A stretch of 64,000 bases of DNA, from contig NZ_JANLNM010000010.1 in NCBI RefSeq assembly GCF_024701975.1, positions 1 to 64,000 of the forward strand, read 5' to 3'. The position numbers and the translations under genes are program-made. The notes under the pieces are model-generated. The model had not been told where the DNA came from and ran no database searches. It was given only the letters and a program-made list of their open reading frames with translations. This document shows, in pieces, positions 8,393 through 19,500 of this stretch. This stretch comes from Variovorax sp. ZS18.2.2 (lineage in GTDB: Bacteria > Pseudomonadota > Gammaproteobacteria > Burkholderiales > Burkholderiaceae_C). Numbering within the stretch: position 1 is the first letter of the stretch; each line of letters starts with the position of its first letter.

Positions 8393-11300
8393 CTACAGCT
8401 TGCAGTACGTCTTGCCGCCGGGCACGGCCACGCACTTCTTGCCCGGCAGCGGAATGGACGTGCTACCTCCACCGATGCCACCGCCGAAGCCGCCTCCGCC
8501 CCAGCCCCCACCGCCGCCGCCTCCGCCTCCGCCACCACCCGAAGGGCAACTGCTGCTGGAGTTGTTGAACCAGCTGGTGGACGTGCTGCCGTTGGACTGC
8601 TCCCCGTTCTTGCAGGTGAAGTCGTAGTTCACGCGCGTGGTGTTGCTGTAGCTGTAGCAGCCGCCCCCGCTCGCATTGCCCGCGTTGGCCGGTGTGTCCA
8701 GCGACTGCAGGGCCACGACCCGGTACGGGATGGTCACGCGCTGCTTGGCCTGCAGCTCGGTGGGCACCTCGACCAGGAATTCGTAGCGGAAGTTCGCGTC
8801 GCTCGCGGGCAGTTGCTGCTTGACGCCATCCGCACGGATCAAGCCGTGGTTGGTCAGCGAGAGCTCGCCGTAGAACACGTCGCCCGGGTTCATCTTGGGC
8901 AGGTTCACCGAACTCGGCTGCATCACCACCACCGCCGCCGGCACATCCGTCTCGAAGGTCGCATCGATGGTGATGTCGTAGCGGTCCTGGATCGTGACCT
9001 CGCGCACGCTCCACTCCACCGTGATGAGGTTGTAGTTCAGGAAGATCGGCTGGGTGAGCGTGATGCCCGGCTTGATCTGCAGCCGCCCTGCCACTTCCTG
9101 GTGGTTGTTGGCGCGCGCGCGATAGGTGTAGCGCCCGGCCGGGATGTCCTGGAAGTAGGCCTCGCCCAAGGCGTCGGTGGTGCCCTGGTGGCTCACGCTC
9201 GCGACGTCCTCGTTCTGCAGTGTGATGTTCGCGCCGGCCAGGCCCGGGATCAGGCGGCCCTGCTTGTCCAGCGTGGCGGTGTAGATGTCGCTCGCGCGGA
9301 ACAGCACGTTCCCCTTGCCGCTTTGCGTGACGCTCGCATAGATGTTCAGGCTCTGCGCGGGCACGTTGGTGCCCTGCACGTTCAGGCGGAACTCGTACAC
9401 GCCCTCCTGCAGGCCCGTGGGCGGCTTGAAGGCGATGTCCACGGTGCGCTTCTCGCCCACGGCCAGGTTGCCGTCGGCGTTGCTGGAGAGGTTGACCCAG
9501 CTTGGTACTGCCCCGCCATCGGGTTTGGTCAGCGTGAAGGCTAGGGCGAGCGCATCCTGCGTGCCCTTGTTCTGCACGGTCACGCTCTCGATCTGGTTGG
9601 CGCCTTGCGACATGCCGGTCTCGATCAAGCTGGGCGTGCTCACCAGATACGCCTTGGCCTCGCTCAGTGCGTAGTTGATGCGCACCAGACCGATGGGCGC
9701 ACCGGCGCCTTGCGGGCGCTCATCGCTGTACACGCTCAGGATGACGCTGCCCGAGGCCAATGCTTCGTTGCTGGCGCTGAAGACGACGGGGATGTTGACC
9801 TGGGCGCGCTCGCCGATGCTCGCCGGCGGAGGCAGCTGCAGGTTGATGCCGACGGGCAGCTGCCCGGTGGGCTGGGCGCTGGCCTCCAGCACGAAGCGCA
9901 TGTTCGTAGCGGTGGTGCCGGCGCCCGAGCGGGCGACGAAGGGCACGGGGTAGCTGTAGTTGCGCGGCACATCGACCTTGAACGGCGTGGGGCCGAAGGT
10001 GACGCGGTTGATGGTGAAGCTGCGCTGCTCGGGGCGGTCGGTCAGGTCCGGATGGATGGCGCTGATCTTGTAGAGGCCGGCGTCGGTCGCCGTGGGCTGG
10101 AAGGTGTAGGTGAACGCACCACTGGCATCGGTGAGCACGCTGAAGACGCGCTCGAAGCCCTGCTGGTTGAAGACGAGCTTCAGGCGCGTGTTGGGCAGTG
10201 CCTGGTTGCTGCCGGACGGGTTGCTTGCGCGTGCCAGCGCGCGGCCGGTGATAACGATGTCCTGGTCGCCGAAGGAGCTCAGCGGCGTGACGTTGGTGAT
10301 CTCGCCCACGTAGGCGGTGTCCATGAGGGAGACGGCCTTCTCGCTGCCGCGCCCGGCGATGACGACCTGGTCGTCCTGGCCGCTGTGGTAGCGCATCTTG
10401 TCCACTTCCAGCTTCACGCGGATGCTGTTGGGGCTGGAGCCGGGCACGGCCAGCTCGAACTGGTCGGAGGTGTAGCTGGCGCCGGCCGGGATGCGCGCGA
10501 CGGTCTGGCCGTTGGTGAGGGTGACGACGTTGGCGCCCACGGCTTGCTTGTAGGGCTGGGTGGCCAGCACGTTGCCGTCGGCGTCCAGGATCTTGAAGCG
10601 CAGTTCGTTCGAGGGATTGCTGCCGCCGGCGGTGGCGGTGAGGAACTCCACCTCGACCTCGGAGGTGTTCTCGATGGTCAGGCGCACCTTGCCGGTGGCG
10701 CCGCGCGTGAACTCGCCGGTGGACATGCCCACGACGAGGGCGCTGTCGCCCACTTCGAGCGTCTGGTTGCGCGCGATCTTGACGGTTTCGCCTTCGTTGG
10801 GGCTGCTCTCCAGGCCAACCTGGGCCTGGGCCTGGCCGGGCAGGTCGGCATAGCCGCCGACGACGACGCTCACCAGCTGGGTTTGGTTGCTGCCCAGGTC
10901 GAAGGGCTCGGACTTGTGGTCGGCGAACTGGGTGGCATCGCGGTTGATGGGCAGGCGCACGACCACGCGGGCGTTGGTGACGGCGCTGGCGGAGGTGTTG
11001 ACGACCTGGACCTGCACCTTGTTCATGATGCCGCGCTTGAGGGGCAGGCCCGAGACGATCTCGGTGCTGACAGCCGGCAACGTCAGGCTGCGTTTGATCT
11101 CCTTGTCGGCGCTGTCGACGCTGGCGACGGTGTAGCGGCGCTCGCCGCCGGAGAAGCCGCTGTCGCTGAAGGTGGTGGCCTTGATGAGACTCGGCGTGAG
11201 CTTGATCTGCTTGGCTTCGGGTCCGACGTACACGTTGTAGCCCGCGAGGCTGCCGTTGGGCGCCTTCCATGAGATGACGGGCAGGGCGTTGCCGATCTGC

Positions 11301-14300
11301 TCGACGCGCAGGTCGACCACGGGCAGCAGGCTCGCGTTGAGGTAGGCCGAGTTGGACACAGCCGACTCGTTGCCCGCGGCATCGACGGCGGTGACGACGT
11401 AGGCGCCCTGGCTCGGAGACGGTTGCGGGTCGTAGGTGATGGGGTTCTTCACGCGCGTCTTGAGCGGTGTGAGACCGGCCGCGCTGGTGATGCTGGTGCC
11501 GCTGGCGCGGTAGAGGTTGTAGTAGTCGACGGCGCTGGCGACGGGGGCCTGCCAGGTGGCCTTGATGCCTTGGCCGGTAAGCAGCAGCGCGAGGTTTTGC
11601 GGTGCGCCAGGGCCATTGGCAATGGTCGTGACGTCCACCGTGGCGCTCTGGCTGGAGACGGTTTCTTCGTCGTTGGACTTGCGGATCGATGCGACGGCGT
11701 AGGTGTAGCGGCCGTCGGCCGGTGTCTGATCGATATGGGTCGCGCCACTGGCGCGTGCGAGCGCCACCAGTGCCGTGTCGCTCGGACCCTTGCGGTAGAC
11801 TTGGTAGGCGAAGGCTTCGTCCACGGCTTGCCAGGTGAGGGAGGCCTTGCCGCCGGGCAGGGCCTGGCCGGTGAGCAGCAGCGGTGCGCCGGCGGGCGGC
11901 AGCTTGCCCTGGTAGACCTGGAAGCGGTTGGCCGCGCTCACGCGGGTGGAGACGTTGTCCAGGTCGTCCTGCGCCTGGCTGCTGAAGCTCAGGATCTCGG
12001 GTGCGGCGAGACCTGCATCCTTGGGCAGCACGAAGCTGGCCTTCCAGGTGGTGGCGTCGACGGCGCTGAGGCCGGCAATCGGTGTGGCCTCGCGCTTGGG
12101 GCCGGACAAGAGGTACTTCACCTGCGGCGTGGCGCCGGACTTGGGGGCCTTGCTGAAGACGAAGGTGGCCTGCACGGTGGTTGCCGCGCCAACCTTGATG
12201 GGCGCGCCCGGGTTCAGCGTGATGGAAGACAGCGCCGGGCCTTCGGTGTCGATCTTGAGCGTGGCTCCGCCACCGATCTCGGTGCCGCGGTTGCCCACCG
12301 TGTCGCGCGCGGAGAACAGCGCGTTGGCCGTGCCCGAGGGCGTGTTGGCGTCCACGAAGAAGGCGCCCGTGTAGCTGGTCGCGCTGGCCTTGGTCAGCTC
12401 CAGCACGATCGGCGTGCCGCCCGCGGGCACCACCGCCAGATAAGGCGCCGTCTGCAGCTCTTCGCTGACCGTCAGTTGCACGTTGACCTTGCCCTGGCCT
12501 ATGCGGCCGGACGCAGCGTCCACCTTGCCCAGTGGTTGGTACACCACCGAGACGGCCTTGGGGGCTGTGCCGTCGGCCAGCACCTGCACCTGGTCGGTCG
12601 GCACAGAGGGCGTGAACACGGCGTTGACCGCCACCAGCCGGTAGAACCATGCGCCGTCGGGCTTGGGCAGGTCTTCGTAGACGGTGCCGGTGATCGGCGA
12701 TGTGTTCGCCTTGGTGGCCGCGCCGATGTCGGCGAAGGCACTGCGCGAGCGATAGAGGTCGTAGCCGATGGCGTTCGGATCAGTGGAGCGGGTCCACGTC
12801 AGCCGGACCTTGCCATCGACCAGTGCGCTCGCCGCCAGATTGCCCGGACTGGAGGGCACCGTGGCATCGAGCGTGACCGACACCGCGGCCGACGGGGCGC
12901 TCTTGCCGTAGGCATCGCTGGCGATCGCCTGCACCTTGTTGCCGCCGGAAACGAGCGTGACCGCACCGCTGAATGCGCCGTTGCTGGTGGTCAACAACGG
13001 GCCGGATGGCTGGCCATTGACCAGCAGCTGCACGCTGCTTCCGGCGGCAGAGGTGCCGGTCACAGGCAAGGTGGCGGTGCGCGTGGTCAGCCCCGTCTTG
13101 GGGCTGGTGATGACAGGCGCGTCGGGCGCCGCATGCGCGACGGTGATCTTGTAGCTGGCGGTGCCGACGTTGTTCAGCGAGTCGACCGCGCGCCATGCGA
13201 GCGCATGGCTGCCATTGGCAACGCCGGCAATGCTGAACGGCGCGCTGTACTGCCCGCCGGAACCCGTCGGGGTGGCGACGGTCTGGCCATCGAGCAGCAG
13301 CTCGACGCGGGCCACGCCGCTGCGGTCCGTCACTTCGGCGGTAACCACCGCATCGCGGGTCAGGGTGGCACCGTCGGTCAGTGCCGCGCCATCGAGCCGC
13401 ACGTTGGCGATGGCGGGGCCGGCGGTGTCCGGTGCCGGTGGCGTTCTGGACACCGTTGCCACGCGCGATTGCTCGCTGCTGCGGCCGGCCTCGTCGGTGG
13501 CCACCACGCGCAATGTGTGGTCGCCGTTGGCGCTGTTGTCGGTGTTCCACGCGTAGCTGTAGCTGCCCGACGGCGAGATCGTCGTCTGCGTCGAAACCAC
13601 CTGGCCGTCGAGATAGAACACCACCTTGACCAGGCCGCCCGCATCGGTGGCCGTGGCCTCGACCGCGATCGGCTTTGCCAGCACGCTGCCGGCCGCCGGG
13701 TTGTTGATGCTGACCACCGGCACCGCGCTGTCGATGAGCACGGTCGCGGTGTTGGTGGCCGCGGGGTTGGTGAGGTTGGCCGACACCACCGTGCCCGCGG
13801 CGTTGCGGAACTGCACGCCGATGGTCTTGCGGCCGTCGCCCGCCGATGCGGCGTAGTCGATGACGGCCTTGCCGCCCGTCAGCGGCACGAAGGTTGCCGC
13901 CGCGAACTCGCCGTTCTCGGCGATGCGGTATTCGGTGGCGTTCACGCACGCGAGTTCGAGCTGCAGCGTGTTGGTCGCGTAGAACGCCGCCGGCGCCACG
14001 AGTCGGATGCTCGGGCTGATCAGCGGCGCCTGGGCCAGATAGCTGCTGTAGTTGACGCCCGTCGACACGGCATCGCCCTGCCCTTTCGGATTGTTCGCGG
14101 CATCGCGCGGCCCGCTCGCATGGCCCCACCAGTTGCCCGTCGCCTGGATGACGGTGACCGGGGTCGCATTGGTGATCGCAAAGCTGGTGTTCTGCGAGAA
14201 CTGCGTGGTCGTGACGTTCGGCACGCTGCCGCCGAGCGCTTCGATGCCAATGCCGTTGCGCAGGAAGCTGGAGCCGGCGATGGCGGGCTTGGCGCCATCG

Positions 14301-14839
14301 AGCAGGCGCAGGCCGACCGTGTTGTCGGTCAGCTGCATGAACTGCAGCGCCGGGCTCGCGCCGCGCACGGACAGGCCCGCGCCATAGCGCAGGGTAAGGC
14401 CGTTCAACGCCGGCTGGCCGAAAGCGGTCGATGTCTTCTCGATGCTGAGACCGCGCCAGCTGCCGGCAGCCGGCGTGCCGGCCGTGGGATTCGTCTGGCC
14501 GGCGGTCGTGTCGTCGTTGACGCTGGTGAGCGTGACGGCGGCGCCGGCGCTGAGCTTGTCGCGCACGACCAACTGGGCATCGGCGCCGAACTTGACGACG
14601 ACGCCTTCGTCGAGGATCAGTTCGGCGGCATGCGCCACCGAGCCCAGCGACGGCGCGAGCATGGCCAGCGCCACGATGGCCGAGACCACGCGCTTGAAAC
14701 GCGAACGCAGCGGCGGTGGCGTGTGCGAAAGTGCAAACGGCGGCGGCGGCGCAGTCCTGACGGAACGCGGCTCACCCGGCCGGTCACCGCTGACCGCACC
14801 ACGCCCCACGCTCTCCTGCCACTGCCGTGCATCCGCCAC
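8393..14839 (-). CDS. Giant secreted beta-helix/Ig/fibronectin-III repeat protein
   Basis: The 2148-residue product starts at GTG with AGGGAG five bases upstream. About 48 polar residues precede a Sec signal (RFKRVVSAIVALAML, cut near VAHA), so the leader is extended. The order seen is: right-handed beta-helix at about 75-260 (including the NWWG..SGP signature); several bacterial Ig-like domains at about 370-665; FnIII modules (PGNLAASALVDGKVRLTW, SLTWQAV, IKATWQAP, VISWKAP) up to about 1250; CARDB/NEW3-like Ig domains to about 1780; a carboxypeptidase-regulatory-like domain (TTDALGEAYFQDIPAGRY); then a Cys- and Gly-rich end with a run of a dozen Gly and a final CVAVPGGKTYCKL. This is surface-exposed architecture. 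Adhesion or shell/scaffold function with the RHS protein is inferred. Confidence 0.88.
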   Translation of the reverse strand: MADARQWQESVGRGAVSGDRPGEPRSVRTAPPPPFALSHTPPPLRSRFKRVVSAIVALAMLAPSLGSVAHAAELILDEGVVVKFGADAQLVVRDKLSAGAAVTLTSVNDDTTAGQTNPTAGTPAAGSWRGLSIEKTSTAFGQPALNGLTLRYGAGLSVRGASPALQFMQLTDNTVGLRLLDGAKPAIAGSSFLRNGIGIEALGGSVPNVTTTQFSQNTSFAITNATPVTVIQATGNWWGHASGPRDAANNPKGQGDAVSTGVNYSSYLAQAPLISPSIRLVAPAAFYATNTLQLELACVNATEYRIAENGEFAAATFVPLTGGKAVIDYAASAGDGRKTIGVQFRNAAGTVVSANLTNPAATNTATVLIDSAVPVVSINNPAAGSVLAKPIAVEATATDAGGLVKVVFYLDGQVVSTQTTISPSGSYSYAWNTDNSANGDHTLRVVATDEAGRSSEQSRVATVSRTPPAPDTAGPAIANVRLDGAALTDGATLTRDAVVTAEVTDRSGVARVELLLDGQTVATPTGSGGQYSAPFSIAGVANGSHALAWRAVDSLNNVGTASYKITVAHAAPDAPVITSPKTGLTTRTATLPVTGTSAAGSSVQLLVNGQPSGPLLTTSNGAFSGAVTLVSGGNKVQAIASDAYGKSAPSAAVSVTLDATVPSSPGNLAASALVDGKVRLTWTRSTDPNAIGYDLYRSRSAFADIGAATKANTSPITGTVYEDLPKPDGAWFYRLVAVNAVFTPSVPTDQVQVLADGTAPKAVSVVYQPLGKVDAASGRIGQGKVNVQLTVSEELQTAPYLAVVPAGGTPIVLELTKASATSYTGAFFVDANTPSGTANALFSARDTVGNRGTEIGGGATLKIDTEGPALSSITLNPGAPIKVGAATTVQATFVFSKAPKSGATPQVKYLLSGPKREATPIAGLSAVDATTWKASFVLPKDAGLAAPEILSFSSQAQDDLDNVSTRVSAANRFQVYQGKLPPAGAPLLLTGQALPGGKASLTWQAVDEAFAYQVYRKGPSDTALVALARASGATHIDQTPADGRYTYAVASIRKSNDEETVSSQSATVDVTTIANGPGAPQNLALLLTGQGIKATWQAPVASAVDYYNLYRASGTSITSAAGLTPLKTRVKNPITYDPQPSPSQGAYVVTAVDAAGNESAVSNSAYLNASLLPVVDLRVEQIGNALPVISWKAPNGSLAGYNVYVGPEAKQIKLTPSLIKATTFSDSGFSGGERRYTVASVDSADKEIKRSLTLPAVSTEIVSGLPLKRGIMNKVQVQVVNTSASAVTNARVVVRLPINRDATQFADHKSEPFDLGSNQTQLVSVVVGGYADLPGQAQAQVGLESSPNEGETVKIARNQTLEVGDSALVVGMSTGEFTRGATGKVRLTIENTSEVEVEFLTATAGGSNPSNELRFKILDADGNVLATQPYKQAVGANVVTLTNGQTVARIPAGASYTSDQFELAVPGSSPNSIRVKLEVDKMRYHSGQDDQVVIAGRGSEKAVSLMDTAYVGEITNVTPLSSFGDQDIVITGRALARASNPSGSNQALPNTRLKLVFNQQGFERVFSVLTDASGAFTYTFQPTATDAGLYKISAIHPDLTDRPEQRSFTINRVTFGPTPFKVDVPRNYSYPVPFVARSGAGTTATNMRFVLEASAQPTGQLPVGINLQLPPPASIGERAQVNIPVVFSASNEALASGSVILSVYSDERPQGAGAPIGLVRINYALSEAKAYLVSTPSLIETGMSQGANQIESVTVQNKGTQDALALAFTLTKPDGGAVPSWVNLSSNADGNLAVGEKRTVDIAFKPPTGLQEGVYEFRLNVQGTNVPAQSLNIYASVTQSGKGNVLFRASDIYTATLDKQGRLIPGLAGANITLQNEDVASVSHQGTTDALGEAYFQDIPAGRYTYRARANNHQEVAGRLQIKPGITLTQPIFLNYNLITVEWSVREVTIQDRYDITIDATFETDVPAAVVVMQPSSVNLPKMNPGDVFYGELSLTNHGLIRADGVKQQLPASDANFRYEFLVEVPTELQAKQRVTIPYRVVALQSLDTPANAGNASGGGCYSYSNTTRVNYDFTCKNGEQSNGSTSTSWFNNSSSSCPSGGGGGGGGGGGGWGGGGFGGGIGGGSTSIPLPGKKCVAVPGGKTYCKL

Positions 14840-14885
14840 TGTCGCTCCCTGGGTGTGGTTCTTGTTGTCGCTGGGGGGCGCGCGA

Positions 14886-16457
14886 TCAGCCTGCGAGGCC
14901 GACCAGCTGCAGCACCGAGGCAGGCACGGTGTAGCGCTTGCCGCTGGCGGTGATCAGCTGCGCGGTGCTTTCCTGGCCCATCGACGCGACCAGTTCGACG
15001 CGCTCGACCTTTTCGTTCTCTGCAAAGCGTGAGAGCGATTCGGCCTGGGCGACGGTGACGGTGTAGCTGGTGATGGCCTGCAGGACGCTCGGGCCCTGGG
15101 GTAGCTTGACCTTGACGCTGGTCTTGCCGCTGGCCGCGGTGCCCGTGATGGCCGGGCTCAGCGTTTCCACCGCGATGCCGTAAGCAGGCACAACACGCAG
15201 CCTGATCGTGTTGCCGGTGGGCACATTGACCGTCTCGAAGTCCACCGCGACGTCGTCGGTGGTGGTGGCGGGCAGCGCGACATCGGCATTGCCGGTCGGG
15301 GCAGCGGGCACCTTGGTTCCGCCTACCGAAGCGATGCGGATCGAAGGGGGTTTTGCGACGGTGATGGGGCCGGGGACATCGCTTGTGTAGATCGGGGTGG
15401 AAGCGCCCGTATAGGTGATGCTGTCGCCTTCCAGGCGGATACGGCCCGCACTGCCCGCGGGGTAGTCGGCGGTGCAATAGTAGTAGCCGGTGTCTCCGTT
15501 GTTGTTCCAGCACCCCCCCGTTGCCACGAGAGTGCCCGCGCCCTTGATTGCCGTGGCAACAAGCTTGATGGCGCCACCTGAGCCCCCACCCCCATCCGAG
15601 TCATCAACTCCGCTCGGCACCACCAGATCACCGCCGTGGCCACCTGACGCGTTGATTGTTCCGGTGATGGTGAGCGTCCCGCTGGCAGCAATGAGAATTG
15701 CACCGCCCCCCCCACCGCCGCCGGAGCCTGGATAGATCGTATTTCCCTTGCCCCCACCGCCACCCGAACCACCGATCAACGGCACCAAGGCTGCGGAGCC
15801 ATAAGCTTTCGCCACTTCAAAACGTTGATCGACTGACGTCGACGCGCAGCTGCCTTGACCACGGGACCCGCCGGCTCCAGCGAAGGCACCTCCACCGCCA
15901 TACCGGTGGTAATAGGCTCCGCCGAAACAAGTGCCTTCCGCGCGCTCGTACCCCCCGATCCCACCGCCCGGCCCGAGGCCTGCGCCACCGCGAATCACCT
16001 CCGGCTGGGACTTGGCATCTTCCCTGCCGCCCCGCCCCCCGTCGAAGCCGCCGGGCCCGCCGAGCCCGGGCAGGCCGTCGTCCGCCTGATTCCCATCGCC
16101 CGCCGTCCCCGTGGCTTTGCCTGACCCACCGCGAATGTCGATGGTGCCGGTCACGGTGACATCGCCGCTGGCCAGCAGTTGCACCGGCGTATTCAGCGCG
16201 TTCTTCTTGAACGTCACGATGACGTCCTTCGGAATGTTGATCGACTTGTAGTTCAGGATCCCCGAAGGCGGCAACACGATTTCGGTCGATACCGCCGGGT
16301 TGAGTTCGCCATCGGCCCCGGTGCTGCCGCTGCTGAAGGCCGCATGCGCCATGCCGACGGATGCGAGCAGGGTCGATGCAAACAGGGCGCGGGCCACGAT
16401 GCTCAATCGCAGCACCCGCTCGACGGTGAGGGCAGGGGTTTGGGTTTTTGAGTGCAT
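14886..16457 (-). CDS. Secreted glycine-rich repeat protein
   Basis: I choose the ATG at 16457 because AAGGAG lies six bases upstream and it directly precedes a Sec signal (VLRLSIVARALFASTLLAS, cut near AHA), giving 523 residues. An ATG at 16574 that overlaps the previous stop (ATGA) would add 39 residues and cannot be excluded. After the signal comes a beta-rich segment. About residues 105-330 are then extremely Gly-rich (GGSGGGGGKGN, SGGGGGGGAILIA, GGGGSGGAIKLVATA), like PGRS-type or beta-roll structures in which Gly turns alternate with short hydrophobic strands. The C-terminal 200 residues are Ig-like. It shares the operon and secretion type of its two large neighbours. The function is not recognised. 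Confidence 0.8.
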   Translation of the reverse strand: MHSKTQTPALTVERVLRLSIVARALFASTLLASVGMAHAAFSSGSTGADGELNPAVSTEIVLPPSGILNYKSINIPKDVIVTFKKNALNTPVQLLASGDVTVTGTIDIRGGSGKATGTAGDGNQADDGLPGLGGPGGFDGGRGGREDAKSQPEVIRGGAGLGPGGGIGGYERAEGTCFGGAYYHRYGGGGAFAGAGGSRGQGSCASTSVDQRFEVAKAYGSAALVPLIGGSGGGGGKGNTIYPGSGGGGGGGAILIAASGTLTITGTINASGGHGGDLVVPSGVDDSDGGGGSGGAIKLVATAIKGAGTLVATGGCWNNNGDTGYYYCTADYPAGSAGRIRLEGDSITYTGASTPIYTSDVPGPITVAKPPSIRIASVGGTKVPAAPTGNADVALPATTTDDVAVDFETVNVPTGNTIRLRVVPAYGIAVETLSPAITGTAASGKTSVKVKLPQGPSVLQAITSYTVTVAQAESLSRFAENEKVERVELVASMGQESTAQLITASGKRYTVPASVLQLVGLAG

Positions 16458-16570
16458 GGTGGACTCCTTGGATAAATCGTTGAGCGCTGAATGAAGCGAA
16501 GAATCGGGACGAGACAGGTCGGGGAGAGCGCACACGGTGCGCCCTGGCAGCAGTGGGTTCCGGACGGTTT

Positions 16571-19500
16571 TCATGGCTTCTCCACACTCAGGGTGTTGCT
16601 GGTGGCGCTTTGTCCGCTCGTCATGCCGCCCGGGTAGACGAGCCGAACGATGCGCGGCCCGGTGGCGGCAGTTGGCGACAGGATCACGCGAAGGGTCAGC
16701 TTCTCGCCGAGCGAATCGCTGCTCCAGGCCAGCGCCAGGTCTTGCGACGTGATGTCCGCTGCCGGCTCGATGGCGATGCGCTGCACTTCCTTGAGGTTGC
16801 TGCCGCGGACCACCAGCGTGTAGGAGCGGCCCCGCGTCATCACGATGGGCTCGAACGAAGAGATCGAGGGCGCATCCAGCACGCGCAGTTGCAGCGAGGC
16901 ATCCGTCAGCGTCGGGATGCGCGCACCGGTTGCGTCCAGCAGGTTGAACCGATGGTTGGCACTTGTCGCGCCGAGTTCGACCTTGAAAGGCACGCTCGCC
17001 TCCAGGCCCGCGGTATTGACCACAGGTTTGCCCAAGGTCACGCGGCCTTCCGCCGCAACGGGTGTGAGGCTCGCCGCGGTGGCACCTGCCAGCGCAAAGC
17101 CACTGACCACGAGCGTGCCGGAAGTCCCCTTGACCAAGCCGGGCGGGTTGATGGCCGTGACCACCGGCCCCACGACAACACCAACGGCGGGGGCATAAGC
17201 CTCGCGGACGAGCGGATCGACAGCCGGCGTACCGACCATCACCCCCACCAGCGCCGAGCTCACATCGTTGAAAGGCCCTTCGACCTTGCGCGCCACCTGC
17301 ACCGTGTTCGCGGGAATCGACACCTCCGACGACTCGCCGGCGACCGTTTTCACCACCAGCACCCGCGGGCCTGTCTTGGCATCGGCGCTGGCCTGCGCGC
17401 TGACCAGCATCGACGTGCCGTCCGCATTGGCGACAGGCGTTCCCAGCGCGGTGATGCCTTGCGGCGGGACGAAGCGCACGCCCAGCACGTCGCGCAGGTT
17501 GCGGCCGCGCACGATGAGATCGACCCTAGGCCCGTCCGCCACCACGACCTGCGGTGTGACCGAGATGTCGACCACCGGCAGCTGCGCCGCCACGAGGAAC
17601 TGCGACTTGGCCGACAGCAGGAACGGGACCACCGGATTGGCGGGATCGGAGGTCTTGAGCACAACGCGGCGCACCGTCTTGTCTGCCGCCGCATCGATGG
17701 CAACCGTGAAGCTCAGTTGCGTGCCCGCCGTGTTGGCCACGACCTTGCTGACGGTCAGGTTGTTCGCGGGAAGCATCTCGACAGCGGTCACGGACGACAG
17801 GCCCGTGCCCTGCACCACGACGTTCACGCTGGTCCCCACGCTGCCGGCCGCCGGCGTCATCTCGAACGCGCCCGAACCAACCACCAGCCCCACCAGCGGC
17901 GACGTCACCGGATCGACGCTTTGCCCGGAAGCCGCAGGCGCTTGGCCCACCATCACGCCCACCTGCGCCGAGATGACCGGCCCGACGGCCTGCTCTTGCG
18001 GAACGGAGATGGCGCCAACCTGCACGCCGACCATCGGCGAGCTCAGGTCGCGGTAGTTCGCACCGATCTCGCGTGCCACCTGGAAGGTGTTGCCCGGCGT
18101 CGGCGCAACAGACGATTCGCCGCCGGCCGTCGTGACGACAACGGTGCGCGGCCCGCTCTTTGCATCGGCATCGGTCTGGACCGTGATGTCGATCTGCGTG
18201 CCGTCCGCGTTCGCGACGGGCGCATCGATCGCCACGACGCCTTGCGGCGGTTCGAATCGCAGCGACTGGATGTCGCGCAGGTTTTGCCCACCCATGGAGA
18301 GCTTCACGGCCGACTGGCCCGCGGTCACGACGTTCGGGTTGACGAAATCGATGCGCGGCGCCGGTGCAGCCACCACGAACTGATCGCCGGTCGCCGTGGT
18401 GAACGGCACGCGCCCAGTGGCCGAGGACAGGATCACACGGCGCGTGGACTTTGTGGCAGCTGCGTCGATGACCACGCTGACGCTCAGGAGTTTGCCGTCG
18501 GCGCTGACGGACGGAATGCCGACCGTGAGGCCATCCGCCGGAACGAATTGCATCGCAGACACCGCGCCCAGCCCTTCACCCTCTACCTTCAGCGTGAGCG
18601 AAGTGCCGACCACCGCCGCCGCCGGCGTGAGCTGCTTGGCATAGGTGCCGAACGCAACGCCGACGAGAGGAGAGGCAAGACCGTCGACCGACTGGAGCAG
18701 CACCGGCTTCGTTTCGGTGCCGACCATCACGCCGACCAGCGCCGAAGCGACAGGCTCGTAGGCGAGCGTCACGGGCGGCTGGATCACGGCCACCGGCAGG
18801 GTCGCATTGGCCCAGGCCGAGCGCGCGACGACCACCTGGCTTTCGCCGACGTCCACGCCCTGCACCTGGAAATTCGCCGTCTTCGAGCCGGCCGGAACGA
18901 CGACAACGCTCGGCTGCACCGTCGCAATGGCGGGTGCGGTCGATGTCAGGTTGAATTCGAGGCCACCCGCCGGCGCATTGAAAGGCAACTGCAGCGCGAT
19001 GGTCTGCGAAGCGCCCGCGAACATCGATGCCGTTGCCGGGGCGAAAGCTGCCTTCGCCTGCACCACGTTGAGCGGCAGAACGTTCGACGTCAGGAAGGCC
19101 CCGGCCTTGAGCGGGTCGGGCGTGCGCAGGCGCACGCTGCGCGAGCCGGCGACCGATTGCTCGGGCAGCGCGGCCGTGAGTTGCGTCTCGGCGTTGTACG
19201 TGGTGGCGAGCGCCTGGCCGTCGAGTTCGACGACCGACGCTTTGGCGAAGAAGGTACCGGTGACAGTGAAGCTGCCCGCTCCCGCGGCGGTGAAGAAACT
19301 CGATGGATTGAGTGCGGTGATGCGCGGTTGATTGCGCTGCACGATCAACGCGTTGGTCCCGACCGCCTCGCCCGCGTCGGTCAGCAGCGTGAGGTCGGCA
19401 CTGCCCGGGGTTGCGGTCAGCGCGGCCTCGACCTTCAGTTGAACCTTCGTGTCGCTGGCATCGGGAAGCACTTGCGTGGTGAGCCCGGCCAGCGACCATT

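Noticed and set aside
8520..8570. GC-rich triplet-like run as a microsatellite
   Set aside because: It encodes the poly-Gly stretch near the end of the secreted 2148-residue protein and is explained by coding.
9605..14953. Long plus-strand open frames opposite the 2148-residue gene
   Set aside because: They are antisense artefacts of high-GC coding DNA: low-complexity Arg/Ala/Gly translations with no domains, while the minus frame has clear Ig and FnIII motifs.
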